Origin: DASVCS01 sp036381495
GTDB taxonomy: Bacteria > Gemmatimonadota > Gemmatimonadetes > Longimicrobiales > RSA9
Length of the DNA: 63,872 bases
Direction: 5' to 3'
Assembly: GCA_036381495.1 (NCBI GenBank)
Contig: DASVCS010000089.1
Span: 1-63,872, forward strand
A program made the position numbers and the translations under genes. Of the stretch, positions 26,972 to 36,293 are shown piece by piece; position 1 is the stretch's first letter; every line of letters starts with the position of its first letter. The notes beneath the pieces are model-generated. The model saw nothing but the letters and a program-made list of their open reading frames with translations, was not told the DNA's origin and searched no databases.

Positions 26972-28153
26972 ATGAGCGTGTTCGACAAGTGTCATCGCTT
27001 CACGCGCGCACGCGAGCTGAAGGCGGCGGGCTACTACCCGTATTTCATGCCGATCGAAGCGTCGTACGACACTGAAGTGGTCATCCACGGCGAGCGCAAG
27101 GTGATGGTGGGCTCGAACAACTACCTGGGGCTGACCCACCATCCGAAGGTGCTCGAGGCGGCGGAAGCCGCGCTTCACCGCTACGGCAGCGGCTGCACCG
27201 GCAGCCGTTTCCTGAACGGCACACTGGACCTGCACGAGACGCTCGAGGCGCGACTGGCGAAGTTCCTGAACAAGGAGGCCGCGCTCGTCTTCAGTACGGG
27301 ATACCAGACCAACCTGGGCGTGGTCGGCGCGCTCGTGGGCCGCGGCGACGTGGCCTACCTGGACAAGCTCGACCACGCCTGCATCGTGGATGGCGCGCGG
27401 CTCTCGTACGGCGAAGTGGTGCGCTACGGGCACGGCGACCTCGAAGCGCTCGAGCGGCTGCTGGCGCAGGCGCCCGATGACGCGGGGAAGCTGATCGTCA
27501 CCGATGGCGTGTTCTCGATGGAAGGCAACATCGTGGACCTGCCCGCGATCGTCGCGCTCGCCGACTTCTACGGCGCCGAGATCTGCATCGATGATGCGCA
27601 TGCCATTGGCGTGCTCGGCGAGCGGGGCGGCGGCACGGCGCAACACTTCGGGCTGGAAGACCGGGTGGCGCTCACGACGGCCACCTTCTCGAAGTCGCTC
27701 GCCTCGATCGGCGGCGTCGTCGCGGGCGATGAGGACATCATCGACTACCTGAAGCACCACGCCCGGCCGCTGATCTTCAGCGCGAGCATGCCGCCGGCCT
27801 CGGTGGCGACGGTGCTCGCGGCGCTCGACGTCATCGAGGAGGAGCCGGAGCGGCGCGAGATGTTGTGGCGCAACACGCGCCGGATGCAGGAGGGACTCAA
27901 GTCGCTCGGCTACGACATCGGCAAGAGCGAGACGCCGATCGTCCCAGTGCTGGTCGGAGAGCTGGAGGAGACGTTCGGCTTCTGGAAGGAGCTGTTCGAT
28001 GCCGGCGTGTTCACGAATCCGGTCACGCCGCCGGCAGTGCCGGACAACTCGTGCCGGCTGAGGATCTCGCTGATGGCGACGCACACGGACGACCAGGTCG
28101 ACTTCGTGCTCGACGCCTTCAGCCGCGTGGGCCGGACCATGGCGCTCATCTGA
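26972..28153 (+). CDS. spt: Serine palmitoyltransferase-like alpha-oxoamine synthase
   Basis: A 393-residue PLP enzyme of the alpha-oxoamine synthase family, which condenses an acyl-CoA or acyl-ACP with an amino acid. The block GSNNYLGL...GCTGSRFLNGTLDLHE is characteristic of bacterial serine palmitoyltransferases; the PLP Lys is in TFSKSLAS (about residue 240), Asp in IDDAHAIGVLG (about 208). First committed step of sphingolipid synthesis. 2-amino-3-ketobutyrate CoA ligase or 8-amino-7-oxononanoate synthase are less likely in this context. The stop overlaps the next start as TGATG. Confidence 0.85.
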   Translation: MSVFDKCHRFTRARELKAAGYYPYFMPIEASYDTEVVIHGERKVMVGSNNYLGLTHHPKVLEAAEAALHRYGSGCTGSRFLNGTLDLHETLEARLAKFLNKEAALVFSTGYQTNLGVVGALVGRGDVAYLDKLDHACIVDGARLSYGEVVRYGHGDLEALERLLAQAPDDAGKLIVTDGVFSMEGNIVDLPAIVALADFYGAEICIDDAHAIGVLGERGGGTAQHFGLEDRVALTTATFSKSLASIGGVVAGDEDIIDYLKHHARPLIFSASMPPASVATVLAALDVIEEEPERREMLWRNTRRMQEGLKSLGYDIGKSETPIVPVLVGELEETFGFWKELFDAGVFTNPVTPPAVPDNSCRLRISLMATHTDDQVDFVLDAFSRVGRTMALI

Positions 28154-29271
28154 TGGCCGCCGCCATCCGCCCGGTCCGTACGGGCACCGAATTGCGCCGG
28201 TTCATCCATCTTCCCTGGCGGATCTACGCCGATGACCCCGCGTGGGTGCCGCCGCTCCTGATGGACGTCAAGTCGGTGCTCGACCGGAAGAAGCACCCCT
28301 TCCACCGGCACGCCGATGCCGAGTACTTCCTCGCCTGGCGCGGCGATGAGGTCGTGGGCAGGATCGCCGCGGTCGTCAACCACCGCCACAACGAGTTCCA
28401 CGGCGAGAAGACGGGGTTCTTCGGTTTCTTCGAATGCCTCGACGACCCCGACGCCGCCGGGGCGCTACTCGAACGGGCGGAGGCATGGCTGCGCGAGCGC
28501 GGCCAGGAGCGCGTCCGCGGGCCGCTCAGCTTCTCGACCAACGAGGAGATGGGGCTGGGGCTGCTGATCGACGGCTACGCGAAGCCGCCCGTGGTCATGA
28601 TGGCCCACACGCCACGGTACTACCCGCGCCTGGTCGAGAGCGCGGGGTACGCCAAGTGCAAGGACCTGCTCGCCTACTGGCTCGATGGGCCGAAGCCGCC
28701 GGAGCGGCTGGTGCAGGGCGTGCGGCGCCTCGAGCGGAAGGAGGGGATCCGGATCCGCCCACTCGACATGCGGCAGTTCAAGGCCGAGGTCGGTCGCATC
28801 AAGGAGATCTACAACAGCGCGTGGGAGCGGAACTGGGGCTTCGTCCCGATGACGGACGAGGAATTCGAGCACCTGGCCCACCAGCTCAAGCCGGTGGTGA
28901 ACCCGCGGCTGTGCCTGCTCGCCGAGGTGCGCGGCGAGCCCGTCGGCTTCTCGGTCGCGCTACCGGACTACAACCAGGTGCTCAAGCACTTGAACGGCCG
29001 GCTCTTCCCGTTCGGCATCATCAAGCTGCTCTGGTACCGCCGGAAGATCGACGCCGCGCGCGTGCTCACGCTGGGACTCAAGCCCGGTTACCGGCGCATG
29101 GGGCTCGACGCCATGCTCTACCTGCGCACCTTCGAGGAAGGCGTCGCCGCCGGCTACACCCGGGCCGAATGCTCGTGGATCCTGGAGGACAATTGGGAGA
29201 TGCGGCGGGGCCTCGAACGGCTGGGCGCCCGGATCTACAAGACGTACCGCCTCTACGAAAAGACGCTGTGA
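28153..29271 (+). CDS. GNAT-fold acyltransferase, candidate bacterial ceramide synthase
   Basis: A 372-residue protein of the long GNAT-like type. The first part has the RFIHLPWRIYADDPAWVPPL opening typical of the group, and the C-terminal half has the acetyltransferase-like LGLKPGYRRMGLDAMLYLRT (acyl-carrier binding loop, about 314-333) and CSWILEDNWEMRRGLERLGA. In Caulobacter the ceramide synthase bCerS belongs to this GNAT group and is encoded near spt. Overlap with spt by one nucleotide and with the next gene by 4 nt. Role inferred from family and context. Confidence 0.75.
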   Translation: MAAAIRPVRTGTELRRFIHLPWRIYADDPAWVPPLLMDVKSVLDRKKHPFHRHADAEYFLAWRGDEVVGRIAAVVNHRHNEFHGEKTGFFGFFECLDDPDAAGALLERAEAWLRERGQERVRGPLSFSTNEEMGLGLLIDGYAKPPVVMMAHTPRYYPRLVESAGYAKCKDLLAYWLDGPKPPERLVQGVRRLERKEGIRIRPLDMRQFKAEVGRIKEIYNSAWERNWGFVPMTDEEFEHLAHQLKPVVNPRLCLLAEVRGEPVGFSVALPDYNQVLKHLNGRLFPFGIIKLLWYRRKIDAARVLTLGLKPGYRRMGLDAMLYLRTFEEGVAAGYTRAECSWILEDNWEMRRGLERLGARIYKTYRLYEKTL

Positions 29272-30158
29272 GCCGCGCCGGCGCTGCCGGCGCACGCGAT
29301 GGCCGGCCGATGGACCGGCTGTTCGCGCTCTACGCCCTCATCTCCGGCGCCGCGCTCGCCTTTCCGCACAGGCCGGCCACATGGCCGCTACTCGCGGCGC
29401 TGCACATCGGCGCGGCCCTCGTCGCACTTCGGCTCCCGCCGCTCGCCCGGCCGGCCGCCGCCCTCGCACGACGCCGGCCCACGGCCACACGACTGCTCGC
29501 GGACTGGTACCCGCTGCTCCTGCTCCCCGCACTCTACGCGGAGCTCGCCGTACTCAACAAAGCCGTCTACGACGGCCGCTACTTCGACCCGCTCATCCTC
29601 CGCCTCGAGACGCTGTTCTTCGGCGGCCAACCGAGCCGCGAGCTCGCCGCCGCCGCGCCGTTCCTCCCGCTCTCCGAGGCGCTCCACGCGGCGTACCTCT
29701 CGTACTACCTCATCATCTACGGCCCGCCACTGCTCCTCTACGCGACGGGGCGCACCGCGGAGTTCCGGCGCGTCGTCTTCGCGCTGATGCTCACCTTCTT
29801 CGTGCACTACCTGTTCTTCATCTACTTCCCCGTCCAGGGGCCGCGCTACCTCTTCCCCGCACCCGACGGCCCGATCGCCGAGGGCGCGATCTACCACCTC
29901 GCGCACCGCGTGCTCGAAGTCGGCTCGAGCCAGGGCGCGGCGTTCCCCTCATCGCACGTGGCCGTCTCCGCTGCGCAGACGATGCTCGCAGTGCGCTACC
30001 TGCCGCGCCTCGCGCCCGCGGTCGGCATCGTCTCCGCCGCGCTGGCACTCGGCGCTGTCTACGGCGGCTTCCATTACGCGACGGATGCCGTGGTCGGGCT
30101 GGCGCTCGGGCTCGCGCTCGCCGCGGCCGCGCCGGCGGTGCGGCGGTGGGTGGGGTGA
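29268..30158 (+). CDS. PAP2-superfamily integral membrane enzyme (AUR1 / inositol phosphorylceramide synthase-like)
   Basis: A 296-residue membrane protein with about seven hydrophobic segments. The PAP2_3-type motifs are seen as GAAFPSSHVAV (about residue 223-233) and GFHYATDAVVG (about 266-276), with conserved H and D. This group includes fungal and bacterial inositol phosphorylceramide synthases, which transfer a phospho-headgroup to ceramide. Start GTG 29268 overlaps the upstream stop (GTGA); ATG 29310 is an alternative. As the last gene of the sphingolipid-like operon it may add a headgroup; ordinary phosphatase activity is also possible. Confidence 0.75.
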   Translation: MSRAGAAGARDGRPMDRLFALYALISGAALAFPHRPATWPLLAALHIGAALVALRLPPLARPAAALARRRPTATRLLADWYPLLLLPALYAELAVLNKAVYDGRYFDPLILRLETLFFGGQPSRELAAAAPFLPLSEALHAAYLSYYLIIYGPPLLLYATGRTAEFRRVVFALMLTFFVHYLFFIYFPVQGPRYLFPAPDGPIAEGAIYHLAHRVLEVGSSQGAAFPSSHVAVSAAQTMLAVRYLPRLAPAVGIVSAALALGAVYGGFHYATDAVVGLALGLALAAAAPAVRRWVG

Positions 30159-30302
30159 GGGGGCGGCGGTCGCGGCGGTAGCGCGCAGGCGGTACGGGAC
30201 CGGGCCAGGCGATGAAAAGCTTGCGCCGGTGGCCCGGTCGGATGTATCCTTGTTGGTAGCACGTTCGGTACGCCCTCCTGCCAATTCGCGAGCGTGGTCG
30301 CT

Positions 30303-31164
30303 ATGTCGTTTCCATACAACACCGGCGGACGCGTTGTCTTGGGGAGTACTCCTCGCTACTCCAGTTCCGCACAGGGCATTATCAACGCTCTGCAAGACGG
30401 GAAGCGCTGGATCGTTTTCGGTCAGCCCACCTGTACGCTGGATCAGCCCATCGAACTCGATCAGATCGGCCTTACCGGCGCCCACGAGCTCCGCCTCGAA
30501 GGTGGCGGACCGGGCATCACGCGGGTAGTGCGGGGTTTCTCGGGGGGGATCACTGCTCAGCTACAACCCGGAGGGCGACGGCTGGCGCTGGACCATTACC
30601 GGGATCGAGTTCGACGGCAAGCGCGGACAGTATTCCAGCACGGCGGCGCTCGTTTCAGTTGGGAACGTTTATCTCTCGTACTTCGAGAATTGTGTGTTTC
30701 GGAACTCCGGCAACGATGGCTTTCATGCGGGGCGCGGAGCGCAGGCCCTCAACTTCGTGAACTGCTATTTCGACGGGCACGCCGAGGCGGGCCTGCGGAC
30801 ATTCCAGATGTCCCAGATCTCCTTCCTGGGCGGAGGGGCGCGCAACAACGGTTGGGAGGGCCTGTACCTGCAATCGCCCCCGGACGGCATCCCGGTTGGA
30901 CCCGGCCCCTGCTACCCTCTCGCCCAGAAAACGACGAGAGGAATGCATTACGTGCACGGGATGCATTTCGAGGGCAACGGCAACGGTGGAATCCGAATGG
31001 TCGGGAACGCTCCGGCCGTCGTGCGCAACTGTCGATTCGTCGGCAATGATCTCGTCCTCGCCAACGACAACGATGTCGTGCTCGTCGAGAACAACCTGTT
31101 CGTATCCGGAGCCTCGCTGCTCGGCTCTACCTCGCAAGGACTCGTTCGTTACAACTATCGCTGA
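30303..31164 (+). pseudogene. Right-handed beta-helix protein 1, frameshifted at a G7 run
   Basis: First of three tandem paralogues. From ATG 30303 the frame encodes YNTGGRVVLG...LQDGKRWIVFGQ...LELDQ-like sequence to about codon 82. At the seven-G run 30542-30548 the reading frame is lost; in the +1 frame the protein continues convincingly as GSLLSYNPEGDGWRWTITG and on to the stop at 31162-31164, with typical helix rungs (VRNCRFVGND, VLVENNLFV). Removing one G restores 286 codons. Either a real or phase-variable frameshift, or a homopolymer sequencing error. Binding or cleavage of a polysaccharide is a general guess for this fold. The stop overlaps the next ATG. Confidence 0.7.
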
Positions 31165-31972
31165 TGAGTTACGCCTTCGTTCGACTCGGCAGCGGCAATG
31201 ATCCGCACGGTACCCCGTATGACTACCCGGCGACGGATGCGGGCCTGCGCCAAGCGCTGTCGGATGGGAAGCGCTGGCTGGTCTGGAAGACTCGGTCAAC
31301 CTGACCGGCCCGCTCAACCTCACGCAATACCACGACCCGAACCTTCCAATCAACAGCCTGCGGCTCCAGGGGCCGGGGGGCCGCATCATTCACCTCAATG
31401 GTTACCGCATCACGCAGGACACGTCCGGGACAGATTTCTGGCGTCTTTACGTCACCGGCTTGGTCCTGACCGGCGGCATAACGATGCGGCGTCTCCGCGA
31501 CAGCTTCTTCGAGGACTGTATCTTCGATTACGCTGCCGGAGTGAGTACCGACACCTGGAACCGCGTGGACATCTATTTGGACACGGAAAACATCGTCTTC
31601 ATCTCCTGTCGGTTCCTCCACTCCCCGAACGAACACGGGCTGCGCTCTTACGGCAAGAACGTGACGGTATTCGGAGGCGAAGCCCAGTTCAATGGCCGGA
31701 AGGGTCTCGCGATGTTCGGGGACTGCGGCTCCGTCACGGCCACGTTCGTGGGCGGGAACGGCACATTCGATGGCGAGAATGAAGGCATCATGGTCGGGTA
31801 CGATCTGATCTCCCGGTGTATCGCCGTCCGCAACTGTTTCATGAATGACAACCACATCCGTCTCGACGACGTAAGCCGGAAGTGCATCGCCGAGAACAAC
31901 CTCCTCGGCGCCGGATCGCGCGTGGACGATTTCGGTATTGGAAACCTCGATGACCTCAACGTGGATGCCTGA
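31164..31972 (+). pseudogene. Right-handed beta-helix protein 2, frameshifted near codon 42
   Basis: Second tandem paralogue. ATG 31164 overlaps the stop of the first (TGATG). The frame encodes MSYAFVRLGSGNDPHG...LSDGKRWLVWK, then a stop at 31302; in the -1 frame the sequence continues from about 31289 as DSVNLTGPLNLTQYHDPNLP and on to 31972 with beta-helix rungs (FEDCIFDYA, FISCRFLHS, AVRNCFMND, ENNLLGAG). One missing base near 31280-31290 accounts for it. The break falls just after the conserved DGKRW motif, unlike the G-run break in the first gene. Confidence 0.7.
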
Positions 31973-31975
31973 GCA

Positions 31976-32911
31976 ATGCCTATCCGGGCGATAATCGGCG
32001 AAAGTCCTTATGAGCTTTCCAGCCCTCCTGGTAGACCTGTGGACATCACCTACGCCATCAAGCAAGCCCTCGATGATGGCTGCCGTTGGCTGACGATCGG
32101 TGCCGGGGGGAATTTCTGGGGTCTTCTAGATGGCCAAGGCAACAATATTGGTGGAATCAACCTGGACGCGTACGCGGGTAGCGGGAACAACTCACTGGTC
32201 CTCGAAGGACCGGGGCCCTACAACGCCCAGATCAACCGGAGATTCAATCCGGACATCTCCCCGGTATTCTACACAGAGAATACGGGGTGGGACATCCACC
32301 TCAGAGGGGTAAGCTTCGTGGATTTCCATGATTACACCCCGGCAAGCCCATCCCCGCTCGTCTGGTTCCAGAACGTCGGTGGTTCCTACGTCAAGAATTC
32401 CTTGTTCGAGAACGGACACGCGATGCAGGGTCCCGGCCAGATCGGTGGGAACGGGGATGGACTCCGCCTTGGACCCGACCAGGCGGCGATCATCACGCTG
32501 ATCGCGCCCAAGGCCTACAACAACGGTGACAACGGCATCTACATCGATAACGGTTTGTGCATTGCCGGGTTCGGCGCAATGGTGGAGCGGAACGATAACT
32601 CGAACAGGGTCAACGGCGCCCAGATTCGCCTACGCGGCACCCCGTACGCCGCACGAGGAGCCGCTGCCTTCCTCGGCACCCACGTGGAGGTCGAGGGCGG
32701 ACACCCTCGTGGGATTGTGGCAAGCCGATGGCGTGCGCTCCGGGTCGCAGGCGGAGACTTCTACGAGGGCGGCGTGATTTGTGCGGCGGATGCCACCGAG
32801 AACATTGTGGAAGGGATAGCATTAAGGGCATCCGACGTGTCGTTCAGTGACCCCGTCAGTGACGAGCGCTGCAATGTCAAGGCCGACGGTTGCGGCAATC
32901 CACTTCCCTGA
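31976..32911 (+). CDS. Right-handed beta-helix protein 3 (intact)
   Basis: A 311-residue paralogue of the two preceding genes and the only intact one. N-terminus PVDITYAIKQALDDGCRWLTIG corresponds to the DGKRW module of the others, followed by Asn-rich rungs (GVSFVDFHDY, YVKNSLFENG, YNNGDNGIYIDNG). No signal peptide. This pectate-lyase-like fold is common in phage tailspikes and polysaccharide lyases or epimerases, but no catalytic signature is certain. Starts 3 nt after the previous stop. Base composition is visibly less GC-rich than the surroundings, suggesting acquisition from outside. Confidence 0.75.
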   Translation: MPIRAIIGESPYELSSPPGRPVDITYAIKQALDDGCRWLTIGAGGNFWGLLDGQGNNIGGINLDAYAGSGNNSLVLEGPGPYNAQINRRFNPDISPVFYTENTGWDIHLRGVSFVDFHDYTPASPSPLVWFQNVGGSYVKNSLFENGHAMQGPGQIGGNGDGLRLGPDQAAIITLIAPKAYNNGDNGIYIDNGLCIAGFGAMVERNDNSNRVNGAQIRLRGTPYAARGAAAFLGTHVEVEGGHPRGIVASRWRALRVAGGDFYEGGVICAADATENIVEGIALRASDVSFSDPVSDERCNVKADGCGNPLP

Positions 32912-32916
32912 GATCT

Positions 32917-33357
32917 TCAATTGCCGGTGCTGTCGTTGATGATGGCCTCAAAATAGGCGAACTCCGGCAGGGCGTTCGTAACCGGGTCGGCTTGGAGGCT
33001 GTACTCACCGATCTCGGGCCCCAACGTCAGGACCACGGATGTTCTCCCGTTGCCATCCGTGATCGTGCCCTCGTGGTATTTCCCGTTGACGAATCCCCAT
33101 ATTTCCGAATTGTTCCGATAACGCAGGTCCCAGCTCACCCCCACGTTGGACACCGGAATACCATCGTCTGTCACCACCTCAACCACGACCGGATCGGGAA
33201 GAGTTTCGCCAGGCGCGCCCGTCTGGCTTGTGCCGCTCACAAAGCGAATAATCGCTGCGTCTTCGGGCTGCGGTACCCGCGGCGCCGCACCATTGTCGCA
33301 GGCGAACGTGCTCATCGCCGCAAGGATGTTTGATAGGAGAAGACCAGATCGGCTCAT
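32917..33357 (-). CDS. Lipoprotein with Ig-like (Big-1/invasin-type) domain, paralogue 1
   Basis: A 146-residue lipoprotein. The signal peptide ends in AAMSTFACDNG (lipobox), then one Ig-like domain: RFVSGTSQTGAPGETLPDP, VEVVTDDGIPVSNVGVSWD and GRTSVVLTLGPEIGEYSLQA. Such domains are known from Big_1-type repeats and are frequent in Gemmatimonadota lipoproteins. GGAGGAGG lies 5 nt before ATG 33357. Convergent with the beta-helix gene, 5 nt away. Close paralogue of the gene at 33741-34184. Confidence 0.8.
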   Translation of the reverse strand: MSRSGLLLSNILAAMSTFACDNGAAPRVPQPEDAAIIRFVSGTSQTGAPGETLPDPVVVEVVTDDGIPVSNVGVSWDLRYRNNSEIWGFVNGKYHEGTITDGNGRTSVVLTLGPEIGEYSLQADPVTNALPEFAYFEAIINDSTGN

Positions 33358-33740
33358 TGGACACCTCCTCCGTTCGACTATGCATCGACGTTGAATCGAG
33401 CTGCGAACGCAAGCCCGATCAAGATCGGACGGCCCGACCGAGTCGGGGCGCGGTCCGGGCCAGGCAACGGGCTTCCGCGATTGGCAAGCGCGCATCAGGG
33501 CCGGTTCCTGTCATGCACACCGGTCGCCTCTACGGAACCGGCCCAATCGGCGACCGCGCTCGACGTAGTCGAGGGCGGGCAGTACGCCTAGCCGACGGCC
33601 AGGATCACTCCTGCAAGAAGCTGGCATCGCAACATCGGAAAAATCCTGATTTCACCTCAGTGCGTCGGCCATCGTTGAGCGCACCCATCTCGCTGCCGGA
33701 CAGATCAAGGGCACCCAAGATCGTCCCAGGCGGCGGGCCC
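33358..33740. other. Intergenic region between the two Ig-like lipoprotein genes
   Basis: About 380 bp. Holds the upstream region of the first lipoprotein gene; otherwise no gene, hairpin or known repeat family is seen. Short open frames here have no recognisable content. Confidence 0.5.
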
Positions 33741-34184
33741 TCACTGACCCACTCCGTCGGCCACCGCCTCGAAGGAGGCGAACACGGTTGGCACCGGGAG
33801 GTTCGTGATCGGATCGGCTTGCAAAGTGTATTCGCCGACCTCCGGCCCCAACGTCACGACCACGGAAGACCTGCCCCTGCGATCGGTGACGGTCCTCTCG
33901 CCGAAGCCTCCGTTCACGCACCCCAGGACCTCCGGTTTCTCCCGGTGGTGCACGAACCAATCCACCCGCACCTCCGGCACCGGGAGGCCATCCTCCGTCA
34001 GCGCCTCAATGGCCACCGAATCGGGAAGCGTCTCGCCGGGCCGTCCCTGTTGGCCGGCTCCACGGACAACCCGGATCGTCGTGACTTCCCACGGGCCAGG
34101 CACGCGCGGCTCGGTGCCGCCATCGCAGGCGGTGGCGCTGACAGCCGCAAGGATTACAAGCACGAGTGAGCGGACCGGGTTCAC
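33741..34184 (-). CDS. Lipoprotein with Ig-like (Big-1/invasin-type) domain, paralogue 2
   Basis: A 147-residue lipoprotein with the same plan as the gene at 32917-33357: lipobox at VSATACDGG, then RVVRGAGQQGRPGETLPDS, LTEDGLPVPEVRVDWFVHH and RGRSSVVVTLGPEVGEYTLQ. GTG 34184 is chosen: AGGAGG lies 7 nt upstream, and the upstream ATG would add residues before the signal peptide. Surface or periplasmic; partner unknown. Confidence 0.8.
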   Translation of the reverse strand: MNPVRSLVLVILAAVSATACDGGTEPRVPGPWEVTTIRVVRGAGQQGRPGETLPDSVAIEALTEDGLPVPEVRVDWFVHHREKPEVLGCVNGGFGERTVTDRRGRSSVVVTLGPEVGEYTLQADPITNLPVPTVFASFEAVADGVGQ

Positions 34185-34551
34185 TGCAAGCCTCCTACTC
34201 AGTCTAGAATATGGCGACGAGGTGAACGAGTGCAAGCGCCCCGGCCGGCCGGCCGGCCGCGCATTTGCAGTCCGGGGATACCGGCGGCCGCCCCGGGCTC
34301 AAGGGGCGGCACGAGCTGGAATTGTGGGTTGCGCCGGTGCCCGGATCGCGGCACATCGATCATCGAGGCACCGGCCCGGTGTGGAGCTTCGCGGTCCGGC
34401 GGTGAGGGCACAGGCACCCCCGTGCCCTCGGTCGCACCTCCAGTCCATCGGTTCCGCCGAGCAGCGATCGGCCGTAACTTTGCTCCCGGCCGACCGCCCG
34501 CCACAGGCGGTCCAGAACCATGGCGTATCACCAATCAGGCAGCGATTGCTC
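34185..34551. other. Intergenic region before the truncated methyltransferase
   Basis: About 370 bp between the lipoprotein start and the methyltransferase start, with a CCGGCCGGCCGGCCG run near 34245. No gene or terminator recognised. Confidence 0.45.
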
Positions 34552-35139
34552 ATGCTCTCCAAACCGCTGTTGACGGCGGTCGCGGCACGGAACGTGATCA
34601 TCGGCGGCAGTCCGGCCGCGCTCCGTCTCCTGGCTCGGCCACCGGATCTGGTCAACTACGCGTCCGAATCGCTGTTCCTCCTGCGCGCCTACCTCGGCCA
34701 CCGGAACGTGGCGCAGCGGCACGTACACGACGTGCTCGGGCTGGAAGCGCCCGTGCCGGTCACGCTGATCGAGCCCTATTCGGGAGCGTGGGCGCCGCCC
34801 TGTCCGTCGTACACCGTCGATCTCGTCGCCCTGGCAATACTCTGCCGCGCGCTGGAGCCGGCGACCATCTTCGAGATCGGCACCTCGATCGGACACACGA
34901 CGGCGCACTTCGCCATGAACAGCCCCGAGGATGCGCGCGTCTACACGCTCGATCTGCCGCCCGGGACTGCGCCAGCGCTCCGGACCACGTACACCGATGC
35001 GCGCCACGTCGACGCCACGCAGCGCAACGGCCAGTGCGTGTTCGAGGGGACCTCCGGCGAGCACAAGGTGCGCCGCCTGTACGGCTTCAGCGCGCCGTTC
35101 CCGCTTTCGCAACGGCTCGGGACCCGCGGTCGGAAATGA
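34552..35139 (+). pseudogene. Class I SAM methyltransferase, C-terminally truncated
   Basis: A 195-residue frame. The family block reads TIFEIGTSIGHTTAHFAMNS (SAM-binding glycine motif, about residue 103-122), then VYTLDLPPG and EGTSGEHKVRRLYG. Relatives continue with a GDSATFDFSP...DGAH region carrying the catalytic or substrate motif. Here the sequence changes to FSAPFPLSQRLGTRG and stops, so the final third is missing. No continuation is visible in the following 140 bp. Probably inactive; an acceptor cannot be assigned. Confidence 0.65.
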
Positions 35140-35283
35140 CGTGACCACCGGGTGGATGCGGACCCGGCAAGCTCGTGTCATACCGGACCCGCGTGAACAC
35201 GTCATCCTCCCGGCGGTCGGGGTTGCGGGCCGCCAGGATTCGCTGAGGACCGGATCCGGCGAATTCCGTGTCACACCTCGATC

Positions 35284-35961
35284 TCACCGTCTCCGCCGGT
35301 AGGCGACGACCGACTTCGGCAGCCCCAGGAACCGCTCCACGTGGATCGGACCCCGGAAGAGTGCGCCAAGACTCGACGCGGTGAACAGCTCCCAATCCAC
35401 GATCCCCCAGCACGACTTGATCCAGAAGCGGTCGGTCCAGGAAACGAGCCGGCACGCGGCGTTGTGCGGAAGGTACTGAACGAACGGCAGGAGCACGTGC
35501 TGATCGATCGGGAAGTGCTTGTGCGGGGTCTGGACGAAGTACGAACGGCCGACACGGGCGACCTCCTTCGCGAACGCCTGCTGCGCCGCCCGCGCCTCTC
35601 GCTTCCACACCGCCGGATCGACACGTGCCGTGGTCCGGCAGCGCTCCTTGGGCAGCGTGACGTGCTCGATCACGGAGTTGCAGAGCACGAGGTCGAACTC
35701 GCGATCCCGGAAGGGGAGCGGCCCGGAAGCCGGGAGCTGCACGTACCGGAACCCGCGCGCCTCCACGGCCGCGCGATGGTCGGTCTCGATATCCGCCACG
35801 GTCACGTCGAGAGCCACACGCTCGCAGATCCGGGCGGCGAGCGAGCCGTCGCCTCCGCCCAGGTCCAGCAGCGTGGCACCCGGCGTAGGCCGAAGCAGGC
35901 GGATGAAGAGGTCCGCCCGTGCCGCGTGAAAGCGTTCCCGCAACGACGCCAGAATCTTCAA
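35284..35961 (-). CDS. Class I SAM-dependent methyltransferase
   Basis: A 225-residue methyltransferase. SAM motif LLDLGGGDGSLAARI (about residue 31-45) with the acidic motif-II region VTVADIE, and motif IV-like FDLVLCNSVIEHV (about 88-100). A middle part with TPHKHFPIDQHVLLPFVQYL is typical of the group that modifies sugars or lipids in surface-polysaccharide loci. Intact, unlike its two neighbours. Acceptor unknown. Confidence 0.8.
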   Translation of the reverse strand: MKILASLRERFHAARADLFIRLLRPTPGATLLDLGGGDGSLAARICERVALDVTVADIETDHRAAVEARGFRYVQLPASGPLPFRDREFDLVLCNSVIEHVTLPKERCRTTARVDPAVWKREARAAQQAFAKEVARVGRSYFVQTPHKHFPIDQHVLLPFVQYLPHNAACRLVSWTDRFWIKSCWGIVDWELFTASSLGALFRGPIHVERFLGLPKSVVAYRRRR

Positions 35962-35973
35962 TCGCCGTGACCG

Positions 35974-36281
35974 TTACACGAGCGGCGCTCGCAGGGCGCG
36001 CTCCGCCCCGCCGCTCGTCCGCCGCGCGAACGCGAACAGGTACCAGCCGATACGTCGCGCCAGCATCCGTTCGATCGGAAGCGGGAACCACGGGAACGTG
36101 TCGTGGATCGGGAAGTGCGCACGGCGATGTCGCCGGCATCCACCGCGGCGTACGCAGCGCCGGCCTGCGCGAGACTCGACTCGCCCATGAGTATCCCTGC
36201 CGCCTCGAAATGGCTTTCGCGAATCGCCGCGCTCTGCACGCGGCACTCCCCAACAGTGGGCCACCGGCCGGCCTCGGGCAA
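35974..36281 (-). pseudogene. Frameshifted remnant of an unidentified protein
   Basis: Two minus-strand frames join into one plausible protein: SHFEAAGILMGESSLAQAG and AAYAAVDAGDIAVR in the first frame, then HFPIHDTFPWFPLPIERMLA and RRIGWYLFAFARRTSG in the second. The shift lies near 36118. Both segments look like protein rather than high-GC shadow, and the N-terminus is missing. The family was not identified; context suggests surface-carbohydrate modification. Repeat B2 begins just upstream. Confidence 0.45.
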
Positions 36282-36293
36282 GTGGGACCCGCC

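Noticed and set aside
30540..30550. Programmed ribosomal frameshifting at the G7 run
   Set aside because: The run alone is not enough evidence; no stimulatory structure was identified, and error or phase variation is simpler.
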